Positions 21,804 to 32,152 of a DNA stretch of 64,000 bases are shown in pieces. This stretch comes from Axinella damicornis (lineage: Eukaryota; Porifera; Demospongiae; Axinellida; Axinellidae), in contig OZ007508.1 in the NCBI GenBank assembly GCA_963931865.1, positions 18,058,762 through 18,122,761 of the forward strand. The letters run 5' to 3'. The first letter of the stretch is position 1. Every line of letters begins with the position of its first letter. Below the pieces are notes generated by a model. The model was not told the origin of the DNA. It searched no databases and saw only the letters and a list, made by a program, of their open reading frames with translations. A program made the translations under genes and the position numbers.

Positions 21804-24179
21804 GGTTTGACCCAGGTGGAAGAGATGTTGATTTCTGCTGTGCTACCCATCATGTCGTTGTATCGGCTACCACATGGACAGTATGCCTACAGTGGGCATG
21901 TCGTTAATCTTCCGCAAGATGTAGCCTGCTTCGCCAACTCCTTGCCTCGTCTGCCCAGTGAGCTCGACATCATCGTCATCAGGAAAGAAGGTGCTGCCAA
22001 CTCCCACCGTGACTTTCATGTTAGGAGGGCTGTAGTGCTTTGTGCACTTCAGTGGTTGCTTGCCAACAACAAGTATTACCGTGGTGTTCATCTCAACCCC
22101 GACGCCCTTGCTCTGCTGCCAGAAGATGGGAACCTGACTAGCCTGCGCTCGGTAACGCTCAACACAACCAGTGATGACACACAACTGCTGTCTGCACAGC
22201 ATGAGGAAGACCCATACAATGCCCACCTCTCAGCTTCTTTTGTCCCTAGCACTGCTCAACGGATGACTGAACAAGAGACTGTCAGGCAGTCCGTGCAAGA
22301 GCGACAGTCTCACCAGCAGTCAGCGACTCCTACAGTGTCATGGCCTCCCAGTGGTACTCCTGTCAACGAGTTCAACACTGAGGGATACATCTCGTGTGCC
22401 TTCCCCACGTTGTTTCCAACTGGTGCTGCTGACTTTATAGCTCCACGACCACTTCAAGTCACTGTTGGCAACTACTTCAAGCACCTCCTCTTATACAAGG
22501 ACGGTCGATTTGCCAGGCACCCTCGTTTTCGCTACTTTGCTCTCAACACAGAGATGCGCTGGCGAGCACTACAGGCAGGTCGCATCTACGTCCGCCAGCA
22601 CCCACATGATTCCCAGCTTTCAGTCGAGGATCTCCGAGACATGGTCGGTCGTGAAGGGGAAGTCTTCTCCAACCGAGTGCTGCACTACGCTTCCAGTCTG
22701 CGTGGAACAAGACACTACTGGTTCAGGCAGCGCAGCCGCCTCATTGCCATGGTCGACACACTTGGTCTGCCAACCATCTTCTTTACTCACAGCGCAGCGG
22801 ATCTCCAATGGCCAGAGCTTGCACGCCTCATCTGCCCGGACGACCCCGATTCCGGCTCCAGCCGCATCAAGGCCCTCCAGGACAACCCTGCCATTGCTGA
22901 CTGGTTCTTCCATCATCGCATCCAGAAGTTCATCGATGCTTTCTACGTTGGTGTTCTTGGTGCCACCGATTTCTGGTATCGCTTTGAGTGGCAGCACCGT
23001 GGCAGCCCTCATGTGCATGGCCTTGCCTGGCTTCCTGATGCACCCGACATGGAACAGATTCTGGCCTCCTCTGATACCAGCTCTCATGTAACGACAGAGG
23101 CTCTCATCCAGCATGTTGACAAGATTGTGAGCACAGTCAACCCAGCTGTTCTGCCTGATGGCAGCAACGTTGATGAAGCTCCACCTCCCAAGACTCACCC
23201 TCACATTTGCAACAAGCCCTACGCTGAGGTGGAAGACTTTGACCAAGACTTGGCCGACCTCATTGCCACATGCCAGCGCCACACCCGCTGCTCAGCAGCC
23301 TACTGTCTGCGTACTCGTGATGGCCAACAGAAGTGCCGGTTTGGTTATCCGAAACCTCTGCAGCCTGAAACAGCTCTCGTTATGGAGGATGGAGAACCTG
23401 TGCTGTTGACTGCGCGAAATGATGGACTGCTCAACAGCTTCAACTCTGTTCAGCTCTCTGCATGGCGTGCCAATGTCGACATGCAGTACTGTGTGTCTCG
23501 CCGCAAGGTCATTGAGTACTGTGCGAAATATGCGACCAAGTGCGAGCCTCGCTCCCAACCACTGAAGGAGATCTTCAACACGATCGTGAGGAGCCTGAAG
23601 GAAGACAGCACCTCCCTGAAGGCTGTACAGAAGCTCCTCATTAGCAGCGTAGGAGAGAGGGATTTCTCAGCACAGGAGACCTGTCACCTCCTCCTCCAGC
23701 TTCCCATGTTCAGGGCTTCCCGCGATTTTGTCATGCTCAGCCTGGACGGGTCTCGTGCAGTGGAGGAACGCTTCAAAGAAGACCACCCTGCAACAACACC
23801 GTCGACACTGGACCACTACATCACTCGGCCAGCAACTCCGCAGTTTCAGAACATCGCACTGCTTCATTTCGTCCAGCACTTCACGATGCCTAAAGAGCCT
23901 GGATCAGATCCATCCCGTAGGAGGAAGAAGGTTGTCGTCATCGTTCGACCATACTGCTCTCCTGATCCACATGGCCCCAACTTTGAGCAGTACTGTCAAC
24001 AAAAGCTGATGCTCCATGTGCCCTTTCGGCTTTTGAACGAACTCCTTGGTGACAATGAAACATTCACAGCTGCATATGCCACCTTTCTTCAATCTGGCAA
24101 CATTCCACCTTCCCTTGAGGATGACATCCACAGACTCGAGCAACTCCCTCAGCAGGCTTCAGAGAATACCAGCACTGAG
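21804..24179 (+). CDS. Helitron Rep-helicase exon 2: HUH replication initiator
   Basis: 792 codons between acceptor CACAG (21803) and donor GAG/GTAAGT (24180). The first 200 residues are a region commonly found before the Rep domain. The Helitron-like N domain follows (FPTLFPTGAADF, then GNYFKHLLLYKDGRFARHP). The HUH metal-binding motif is SPHVHGLAW (near 23010). The nicking region has two Tyr four apart in EYCAKYATK (near 23515), as in rolling-circle initiators. Together these nick DNA and join ends during rolling-circle transposition. No stop or frameshift is present. All key residues that I can identify are kept. Confidence 0.9.
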
Positions 24180-24244
24180 GTAAGTTTAGATGAAGGATAT
24201 TATATACTTACTGAAGTTCACCTTTATATTTTTCTCCACCTCAG

Positions 24245-26143
24245 GAGCAAAGGGATCAACAGCACAACCACCCTCCACCCAGAGCTGTGGAAGAATGGAT
24301 GCTCATCTGCCGCCACAATGCTGACCTGCAGCCAAACACCAACTCTCAGGAGGATGTGGACTGGACACAGGCAGCGCAAGCATACCCAAACCTGGAGGAA
24401 ATGCCAACCTTCATTACCAGGCAGCGTGATTCAGCTGGCGAACACTCTTTCACCACCTCCGCTAACCCTCGGCACCTGCAGGGCAAGCAGCTACAGGCCT
24501 ACACTCTTGTGCAGGAGCATGCTGAGGCTGAGGCCCCACCCCCACTTAGGATGATTGTTTCCGGGACAGCAGGGACCGGGAAATCTTATCTCATTCACTG
24601 CCTGAGACTTCTCCTCAAGAATCGAGTACGTGTGGCAGCACCCACTGGTGTGGCAGCATTCAACGTTGAAGGGCACACCCTTCACTCCCTCCTCAGCCTG
24701 CCTGTCAGAGGTGACTTCAAAGATCTAGAGGGAGAACGTCTTCATCAGATGCAGCAGTCCCTGGCAAACATGCAATACCTCATCATCGATGAAATGTCCA
24801 TGGTGGGGAGGAAGATTCTCGGTCAAGTTGACAAGCGTCTTCGTCAGGTGTTCCCCCATCATGCTGACACACTGTTTGGAGGCTGCTCCTGTTTACTCTT
24901 TGGGGATTTCGGACAGCTGCCTCCAGTGATGGATCTCCCCCTCTACACCACAGCAGCACGCTCAGCCTTGTCTGACCTTGGCAGCACAGCCTATCAGCTA
25001 TTTGATCATGCTGTCGTCCTGGAGCAGGTGATGCGTCAGTCTGGACAGAATCCCGCTCAAGTGCTGTTTCGCAATATACTCCTTCGCCTACGAAATGGTC
25101 GTCTGACAGAGGATGACTGGGAGCAGCTGATGGCACAGACACCTGCTCGAATACCAGACCTTGCACCTTTCAGTACCGCCCTTCACCTTCACCCTACTGT
25201 TGAAGCCGTTGTCGAATACAACGTCTCCAGGCTACATGCCAGCAGTCAGCCAATTGCTACAATCAAAGCAGTTCACACTGGACCAAATGCAGTCAAGGCC
25301 TCATCCGACGATGCAGGCGGTTTGGAATCAATCATCTGCTTAGCACATGGAGCTCGTGTGATGCTTACTGCCAACCTCTGGGTGGATATGGGACTCGTCA
25401 ATGGCTCCATGGGAACAGTTGTGGCCATTTGCTATGGGAACAGTGGAGCTCCACCTCATCTGCCAGTTGCTGTCATGGTACGGTTTGATTCCTACCAGGG
25501 TCCCACACTCCCTGATGGAACTGTCCCCATCACCCCCGTCCGTCGCACTTGGTTTGCATCAGGTACTTCGTGCTCACGACTTCAACTTCCCCTCAAGCTA
25601 GCTTGGGCTGTCACCATCCACAAGGCTCAGGGGCTCACGTTGGATAAGGCCGTGATTGATGTTGGGAAGAAGGAGTTCTCCGCAGGATTAACATTCGTTG
25701 CTTGCTCTCGGGTACGGCATTTAGAAGATCTCCTTTTTGATCCTCCTTTTCCCTTCCAGCGTGTGGCAAATCTTGCCAACAGCCAGCGTTTGCAAGAAAG
25801 GCTTCTTGAGGACAGCAGGCTTCTCCTCATTGAAAGAAGCACAGTACCACATCGTTCTTGCACTCCACCATCGTCTCCCCCCTCCACATCCTGCCCTCCT
25901 CCCATGGATCTGGACACTCTCCCGCCACCATCATCTCCATCTCCCACCCCCTCCCCTCCCACCATGGATATCTACAGTTTGTCTCCCTCTCCCACCATAG
26001 ATTTCAACAGTTTGTCTCCCTCTCCCACCCCCTCCCCTCCCGCCATGGATTTCCACACTCCCTCTCCACCGTTGTCTCCCTCTGTCACCCCCACCATGGA
26101 CCTCCATTCTCCCTCTTCCACTCCCCATGGATTTCACTTCTAG
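24245..26143 (+). CDS. Helitron Rep-helicase exon 3: Pif1-like helicase with Pro/Ser tail
   Basis: 632 codons after a 65-bp intron (24180-24244) that keeps phase 0. Motif I GTAGTGKS (near 24565), motif II DEMSMV, motif III GDFGQLPPV, and late motifs IHKAQGLTL and VACSRVR are all present, so the 5'-3' DNA helicase appears complete. The last 110 residues are Pro/Ser/Thr-rich with MD-h-SLSPSPT-type repeats and end at a stop at 26143. A CACCAGTAAGT donor-like site lies 13 bases past the stop and acceptor-like TTTTGCTAG/TTTTTCTAG sites precede ATGGATCTCC (27200) and ATGGAGCTTC (28612), so alternative 3' exons are possible. That is speculation. Confidence 0.9.
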   Translation, partial: EQRDQQHNHPPPRAVEEWMLICRHNADLQPNTNSQEDVDWTQAAQAYPNLEEMPTFITRQRDSAGEHSFTTSANPRHLQGKQLQAYTLVQEHAEAEAPPPLRMIVSGTAGTGKSYLIHCLRLLLKNRVRVAAPTGVAAFNVEGHTLHSLLSLPVRGDFKDLEGERLHQMQQSLANMQYLIIDEMSMVGRKILGQVDKRLRQVFPHHADTLFGGCSCLLFGDFGQLPPVMDLPLYTTAARSALSDLGSTAYQLFDHAVVLEQVMRQSGQNPAQVLFRNILLRLRNGRLTEDDWEQLMAQTPARIPDLAPFSTALHLHPTVEAVVEYNVSRLHASSQPIATIKAVHTGPNAVKASSDDAGGLESIICLAHGARVMLTANLWVDMGLVNGSMGTVVAICYGNSGAPPHLPVAVMVRFDSYQGPTLPDGTVPITPVRRTWFASGTSCSRLQLPLKLAWAVTIHKAQGLTLDKAVIDVGKKEFSAGLTFVACSRVRHLEDLLFDPPFPFQRVANLANSQRLQERLLEDSRLLLIERSTVPHRSCTPPSSPPSTSCPPPMDLDTLPPPSSPSPTPSPPTMDIYSLSPSPTIDFNSLSPSPTPSPPAMDFHTPSPPLSPSVTPTMDLHSPSSTPHGFHF

Positions 26144-26409
26144 CCTTCAACATCTCACCAGTAAGTTTCATTGACAGCCATTTACTGTATCATAGTCGTT
26201 ATCCTGCATTTACCACACTTCATCCTAAACCAGTCACTCACTCTATTGCTCATCTCCCCACAATCATGCAGCCTATCAGTCCAATCCACCACTCCGCACC
26301 GCCTCACCTCTCCTCCCTACACGGATCTCCATACTCCCTCTCTGCCAACATCTGTCACACCTCTCCCCATGGATCTCCACACTCCCTGTCCACCCTCTCA
26401 TGCATTTCA

Positions 26410-26735
26410 ACCATGCCCTGCACATCTCACGACCCTGCATTCAACACTGCCCTACACATCTCACGACCCTGCATTCAACACTGCCCTACACATCTCACGA
26501 CCCTGCATTCAACACTGCCCTACACATCTCACGACCCTGCATATTCAACCCTGCCCTACACATCTCACGACCCTGCATTCAACCCTGCCCTACACATCTC
26601 ACGACCCTGCATTCAACACTGCCCTACACATCTCACGACCCTGCATATTCAACCCTGCCCTACACATCTCACGACCCTGCATTCAACCCTGCCCTACACA
26701 TCTCACGACCCTGCATTCAACCCTGCCCTGCACAT
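26410..26735 (+). repeat. 34-bp minisatellite, nine to ten copies
   Basis: Unit CTGCATTCAACACTGCCCTA plus 14 more bases, with a three-base insertion (CATATTCAACC) in two copies. As 34 is not a multiple of three, all forward frames cycle through the same peptide series and stay open. A related block lies at 28640-28910. Confidence 0.9.
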
Positions 26736-27129
26736 CTCTACCCTGCACATCTCATCCCAGCCCAAGACAACCTGACCCATCCCAGTAACCTCCTCCCCAC
26801 ACGGATCTCCATACTCCCCTCTGCCAACATGTCTGCCGTCCCCACACCTCTCCCCATGAATCTCCACACTCCCTGTCCACCCTCTCATGCATTTCACCAC
26901 TTCTCCAACAGCATTTCCCTCTTCCACCACCTCGCCTCTCTTCCCTCCATGGCTCTCTCCACCACCATCTCTGTCTCCCATCCCCTCTCTCCTGTGGATC
27001 TCCGCCCCTCCTCTTCCACCCCCATGCATCTCTGCACTTCCTCTCCACCAGCATCTCCCACTACAAGTCCTCCCCCAGTGGCCTCCATTTCAACAGATAA
27101 GTATTCATCTTCTACTTTAGTGTTCATGT

Positions 27130-27130
<1 letters not shown>

Positions 27131-27168
<38 letters not shown>
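27131..27168. repeat. GATA tetranucleotide microsatellite
   Basis: About nine AGAT units, just before an acceptor-like TTTTGCTAG. Confidence 0.95.
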
Positions 27169-27246
27169 GTGTGCATGGAACAATCTATTTGTTTTGCTAG
27201 ATGGATCTCCTACACCCCAACCCTTAACGACCCTGCATTTCAACCT

Positions 27247-27595
27247 TGCCCTGCACATCTCATCCCAACCCTGCCCTGCACATCTCATCCCAACCCTGCC
27301 CTGCACATCTCATCCCAACCCTGCCCTGCACATCTCATCCCAACCCTGCCCTGCACATCTCATCCCAACCCTGCCCTGCACATCTCATCCCAACCCTGCC
27401 CTGCACATCTCATCCCAACCCTGCCCTGCACATCTCATCCCAACCCTGCCCTGCACATCTCATCCCAACCCTGCCCTGCACATCTCATCCCAACCCTGCC
27501 CTGCACATCTCATCCCAACCCTGCCCTGCACATCTCATCCCAACCCTGCCCTGCACATCTCATCCCAACCCTGCCCTGCACATCTCATCCCAACC
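27247..27595 (+). repeat. 25-bp minisatellite, about 14 near-perfect copies
   Basis: Unit CCTGCCCTGCACATCTCATC plus CCAAC. All three forward frames are open because the unit contains no stop in any frame and 25 is not a multiple of three; each frame gives the same 25-residue cycle. Five more copies occur at about 27900-28040. Confidence 0.95.
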
Positions 27596-28345
27596 TGCCA
27601 AGAGAAGACCTGCCAAGAGAAGATTTGAAGACCTGCCAAGAGAAGATTTGAAGACCTGCCAAGAGAAGAGTGAAGACACCCCGATGATGAATTCTTGTGT
27701 TGGTTTATGTTGGTTGCTTGACGCACCCACCGACAGGTGGTTTGATGAGTCGCTGATAGCTCCCAATACTTACCATAACAAGTCGGTTGGTTCATGTTGG
27801 TTGCTTGACGCACCCACCCTCGGGTGGTTTGATGAGTCGCTGATAGCTCCCGATATTTACCACAACCGTTACCTAGATCTGAGGGGGAAGCCGACCCTGC
27901 CATCTCATCCCAGCCCTGCCCTGCACATCTCATCCCAACCCTGCCCTGCACATTTCATCCCAACCCTGCCCTGCACATCTCATCCCAACCCTGCCCTGCA
28001 CATCTCATCCCAGCGCTGCCCTGCACATCTCATCCCAACCTGCCAAGAGAAGACCTGCCAAGAGAAGATTTGAAGACCTGCCAAGAGAAGATTTGAAGAC
28101 CTGCCAAGAGAAGAGTGAAGACACCCCGATGATGAATTCTTGTGTTGGTTTATGTTGGTTGCTTGACGCACCCACCGACAGGTGGTTTGATGAGTCGCTG
28201 ATAGCTCCCAATACTTACCATAACAAGTCGGTTGGTTCATGTTGGTTGCTTGACGCACCCACCCTCGGGTGGTTTGATGAGTCGCTGATAGCTCCCGATA
28301 TTTACCACAACCGTTACCTAGATCTGAGGGGGAAGCCGACCCTGG
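27596..28345. repeat. Tandem duplication of about 443 bp
   Basis: Sequence from AAGAGAAGACCTGCCAAGAG through GGGGGAAGCCGACCCTG at 27596-27898 recurs almost unchanged at about 28040-28343, separated by minisatellite copies. Each half itself contains a pair of diverged GGTTGCTTGACGCACCCACC units about 85 bp apart. Confidence 0.9.
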
Positions 28346-28398
28346 TGGTCTGATGTCTCTTCCAGTGTTTTGTCCCACATGCACTCTGTTCATGCTGC

Positions 28399-28411
28399 AC
28401 ACACACACACA

Positions 28412-28485
<74 letters not shown>
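28399..28485. repeat. CA dinucleotide microsatellite
   Basis: About 43 CA units with one CATA interruption near 28417. Confidence 0.95.
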
Positions 28486-28489
<4 letters not shown>

Positions 28490-28639
28490 TTGAAATCCAT
28501 TTACATGTAGGTTTATGCACTCACCCATATAGTATGTAATCATGCAAACAGGGTCAGATAGATGGATAGATAAATGTTGTGCATGTATGTAACAATCCTT
28601 TTGTTTTTCTAGATGGAGCTTCTGCACCCAACCCTGCAT

Positions 28640-28910
28640 CCCTACACATCTCACAACCCTACATTCAACCCTGCCCTACACATCTCACGACCCTGCATTC
28701 AACCCTGCCCTGCACATCTCACGACCTTGCATTCAACCCTGCATCCCTACACATCTCACGACCCTACATTCAACCCTGCCCTACACATCTCACAACCCTG
28801 CATTCAACCCTGCCCTGCACATCTCACGACCCTGCATTCAACCCTGCCCTACACATCTCACGACCCTGCATTCAACCCTGCCCTGCACATTTCTACCCTG
28901 CACATCTCAT
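28640..28910 (+). repeat. Second block of 34-bp minisatellite
   Basis: About eight copies of the ACATCTCACGACCCTGCATT-type unit of 26410-26735, preceded by TTTTTCTAGATGGAGC, which parallels the TTTTGCTAGATGGATC before the 27247 block. Whole modules appear to have been duplicated inside the Helitron 3' part. Confidence 0.85.
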
Positions 28911-29254
28911 CCCAGCCCAAGACAACCTGACCCATCCCAGTGACCTTCCACCTTGCAGTGATTGGATGAAGAGACAGTTTGTTTGTTCCACATGCACCTC
29001 TGTTCATGCTCTGCACACACACATTTGTTGAATTCTGCATGCATTTACATGTACGCACAAACCTATAGGCCTCACCCATATACGCAATCACGCAAACAGG
29101 GTGAGTGGGGTGGATGAGTACTCCCTCCGCGTGGGCCACCCTGGGATTTTGATTCAATCGAAATGCTAATGTACTCTGAGTATATCAAGTTGATAACTAA
29201 CCTACAACTCGCTCACGCTCGCCCCACAATGCACTGCATTCTCCTAGTAAATTT

Positions 29255-29990
29255 ATTGGGGCAAGCCTGAGCGAGCCCCTCATAGTTGTGTTCTCAGGAT
29301 GTCCGTCTGGTCGGTGTCTGTTTGCTGTCCGTTTAGCGTATGACCATGTATCCAAGGTAATGTTGCGCCGCGCCTGCCCGCGTGCTGGACAACACTGCGT
29401 ACCGGTCACCAAGCATAGTTAGGCACGCGCACATCCTGCGACATACGCTTTGGGCATAATAGGCAAACTTGTCTGTGAAGCATAATGCCGGCATAGTAGG
29501 GTTAATTTTGGTCCATGATGTCATAGTTTGCATGCAATGGCAGCAGATGCAATGGCATTAGTCTCATTCCCAGGCCCCGCCCAGCTTTTCGTCACTTGCA
29601 GTACGGAAAAGCGGGGAGAGCCTGGTATGTTACCTCACGTGAGCATTACGTAATCAACAAACGGCCAAAATTTTCAGAACGAAATGGACTTTGCAAGTTC
29701 TGCTCAATACTGAAGGGGTAGGACACTCCTTTTTGATCCAATGTTGGCGAATCAGTAGTGATATAGCTAGTATATGCACAGCATAATAGAAAGCATAATA
29801 GAAAGCACAATTGTGAGTACCTGAGCATAGCATAATAGGTAAAATTAGAACCAGAATGTGCCTGTGCCTAGCGCCTAAGCATAGCAGCAGTGCTATTATG
29901 TTCAGTCACATTCTGACAGTCTTGTGCATCCGAATGCTCAATGTCTGCACCTGAACTCGCTCACACTCGCCCCACAAGCATTCAATTAAT
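29255..29990 (+). mobile_element. Short Helitron-related element, directly behind the first
   Basis: Starts TTATTGGGGCAAGCCTGAGC and ends around 29985 with ACTCGCTCACACTCGCCCC and a degenerate tail, mirroring the termini of the large Helitron eight bases upstream. It has no coding capacity. A small foldback (29566-29625, CCAGGCCCCGCCC pairing with the AGAGCCTGG side) lies within it. Confidence 0.55.
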
Positions 29991-31202
29991 AGGGCCCAAT
30001 TTCTTTCTCTAGGTCATTTTCAGTCTATAGAACACTTAAACATACCCTAATTTCTGTTCCTTGGCGTTGCTGGGCTCGAAACTGCTCACACAGGTAAATA
30101 CTAAGCGTATACGTGACTTAACCACGCCCATCAATTAACAGACTTGCAATCAAGTCTCCCGATAAATGGAAACCTGCTGTAGCTGAAAAACAGGCGATGT
30201 ATGCTACAAAGCCAGACAGCTACTTCTGACCCCATTTATGCCAAAAACGATGGAAATGGCCCTCGCAGTGGCGACCAAGACCTTTCTACCGCGGAGCCCG
30301 GACACGGCCATGCTGTTTGCACCCTCTGGGTGCACCCACCCACCTCCCCTTGTCCCGCAGCTAGCTCACCTAAAATTGGAGCTATTTAAGGATATTCATG
30401 GGGATGAGTCCCCGGGGGGGGGGGGGGGGGGGGGGGCTATTTGTATCAGACTGTGTCAAGTACAAGCTTGCAACCAAGGTTAGCTAGAGTTGGCTTCACA
30501 GGCACCAACGGCACAGACACACCCTCCAACACACAGAATAATACTACATATAGGCTGTTAACTTAAAGGGCTAAACAGCTTCGACTCACCTTGAAGACTG
30601 GGCAGTTTTGAAGTGGCCGGTTAGTTTTCTGATCCCGGACGATTTTACGCCCCCCGCAGGTCCGGTTATCCGCCTATTCCGGTTTTTTTTCCTCTGGTGC
30701 GCCAACTTCAGTGATCGAAAGGAACTGTACAGGCAGGTTTCTTCGAGCTCTTGGGGCTTTATGCGGCAGTAGTCTCGATCTCGTGCCCAGCCGGAAACTG
30801 TGTACGACTTCAGGTTCCGGGATACCAAATGTCTGATTAATTAACTGGGCGTGGCTTCCTAGTTTTACATGTAAACGTAATGTGAAATGATATACGTACT
30901 TCGTTCCCGGGATCCCAGGCCCGAAAGCGGCGCGCGGGCCTGGGAAGGAGGCTAAACGTAATTGCAAGAGGAATTTGAACTTCTCGCTCCTAATAAACGA
31001 TTTCATTGAAATTCCTGCCTAAAAAGTATGAATTTTTTAATGAAGCCGCGAGGCCGAGAGGTGGGGTCTTGGCATGAGACTAATGCCGCAGGGCCTAGGT
31101 ATAGTAGTTAGTCTCGTGCCCAGACCCCACCCCTCGCGGGAAAGAGGGTCTGGCGACTTTCAGCAGATTAATGGCAGGATCCCCTCAATTCTTTCTCGGT
31201 CT
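29991..31202. other. Non-coding stretch with small foldbacks and a G run
   Basis: No gene seen. It holds a run of 23 G (30414-30436), a hairpin around 30914-30945 (TCCCAGGCCCG against CGGGCCTGGGA), and a foldback at 31045-31140 whose arms read GGTGGGGTCTTGGCATGAGA and its complement. The CCCAGGC or GTGCCCAGACC tips relate these to the element at 10455. Confidence 0.5.
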
Positions 31203-31495
31203 TCGTTAACTGTTAGGCTGGAATTGCTTTTGTGATGTTCATTGCCATTATCCTTTACCATCTCTGTGTTGCCATAAAAGGCTCCTGAGTGCTGAAGCAG
31301 ACTAGAGACATCATGAGAAAGCTGTTTCAACAAGAGGAGCACCCTGCACTAGATCAGTGGAATGAAGAACATCCGTACATAGCAGTAGACCACAAAGCTA
31401 TACCAGTGGACAGAGCTAACATCCGGCCTCTCATTGTTGACTTGAGTCGATTACGCCAACCATTAGAATTAGTTGGATGCAGTACTGAAACATAG
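31203..31495 (+). pseudogene. C-terminal fragment of a surface-protein gene
   Basis: Aligns with 43803-44081 of copy 3 (last hydrophobic segment and cytoplasmic tail ending in STET). An in-frame TGA replaces the CGA codon of GSRVLK near 31287. Nothing of the upstream gene remains; the sequence to its left is unrelated. Its downstream flank 31496-32050 also matches that of copy 3, so this is the tail of a deleted array member. Confidence 0.85.
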
Positions 31496-32143
31496 CATAA
31501 TATACTTACTCCCATTTCTGCTACAACATATTTGTCACCATCACTTGATTATTCACCAATTTACACTGCATATCAGTTACATTTGTGTAGCTAACTCCAT
31601 TAAACTAGTATTATACTGCTATTAAATTTCCTGGGCGGATAAAATCGTTCGAGGTCTGAATAGCTGCATACAGAAACTCATCCTGATTGCAGGAATATTC
31701 ACCAATCAATAAAGTTAGCATGCAAGTTTGGCATCTGCTACACCCTGATGAACTGCTGCACTCAGCCTGCACAATCCAGAATTAGTTACTCCAGACACAG
31801 CATTTTAGCTAGGTCCTGCAATTAAAAGATTGATAATGTGCTCTGATTTACGTGGATATTTCATCTACACCACTGGACAAAATCTGTATGTCTTAGCACC
31901 GTTCTAGCCTGACATGTCGCAATGAAAAAGCATGCTAAATGCTGCACAGGCCATACATTAGGACTAAATGAAAAGGGATAACACACAATGTACAAGTTGG
32001 AGGCAGCTGCCAGATTGTTTACATAAAACAATGAAATAACATTATTCATAGCGGAAGCGGTACACCACAGACTAATGAGGCCTTATACCGTGCGTCAAAT
32101 TTTACGAAGGGAAATTGTTTCTCACGTGTTTTGACTTGTTGCA
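31496..32143. other. 3' flank shared with copy 3, no gene
   Basis: Homologous to 44082-44146 plus 45047-45440, that is, to the copy 3 flank without the 0.9 kb insertion found there. After about 32060 the homology ends. Confidence 0.6.
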
Positions 32144-32152
32144 CGGGTAGCC

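Larger units (their letters stand above)
20529..29247 (+). mobile_element. Autonomous-type Helitron, about 8.7 kb
   Basis: The 5' end is set by comparison of three related starts (ATTGGGGCGAGC at 20529, 53579 and, variant, 29256). The 3' end carries ACTCGCTCACGCTCGCCCC followed by a short spacer and CTAG, then T, at 29244-29248, matching 54351-54355. The two ends contain inverted versions of GGGGCGAGCSTGAGCGAG placed asymmetrically, a feature reported for Helentron/Helitron2 elements. Inside are three coding exons encoding Rep and Pif1-like helicase, then 3 kb of minisatellites. It inserted just upstream of the GTPase gene. A short element begins eight bases beyond its 3' end. Confidence 0.8.

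Noticed and set aside
26400..27651. Long open frames rich in His, Pro and Cys in all three forward frames
   Set aside because: They come from stop-free minisatellite units; no start context or conserved domain supports them as separate genes.
26400..28910. CRISPR-like array suggested by regular repeats
   Set aside because: Units are contiguous without spacers and lie in eukaryotic DNA with introns.
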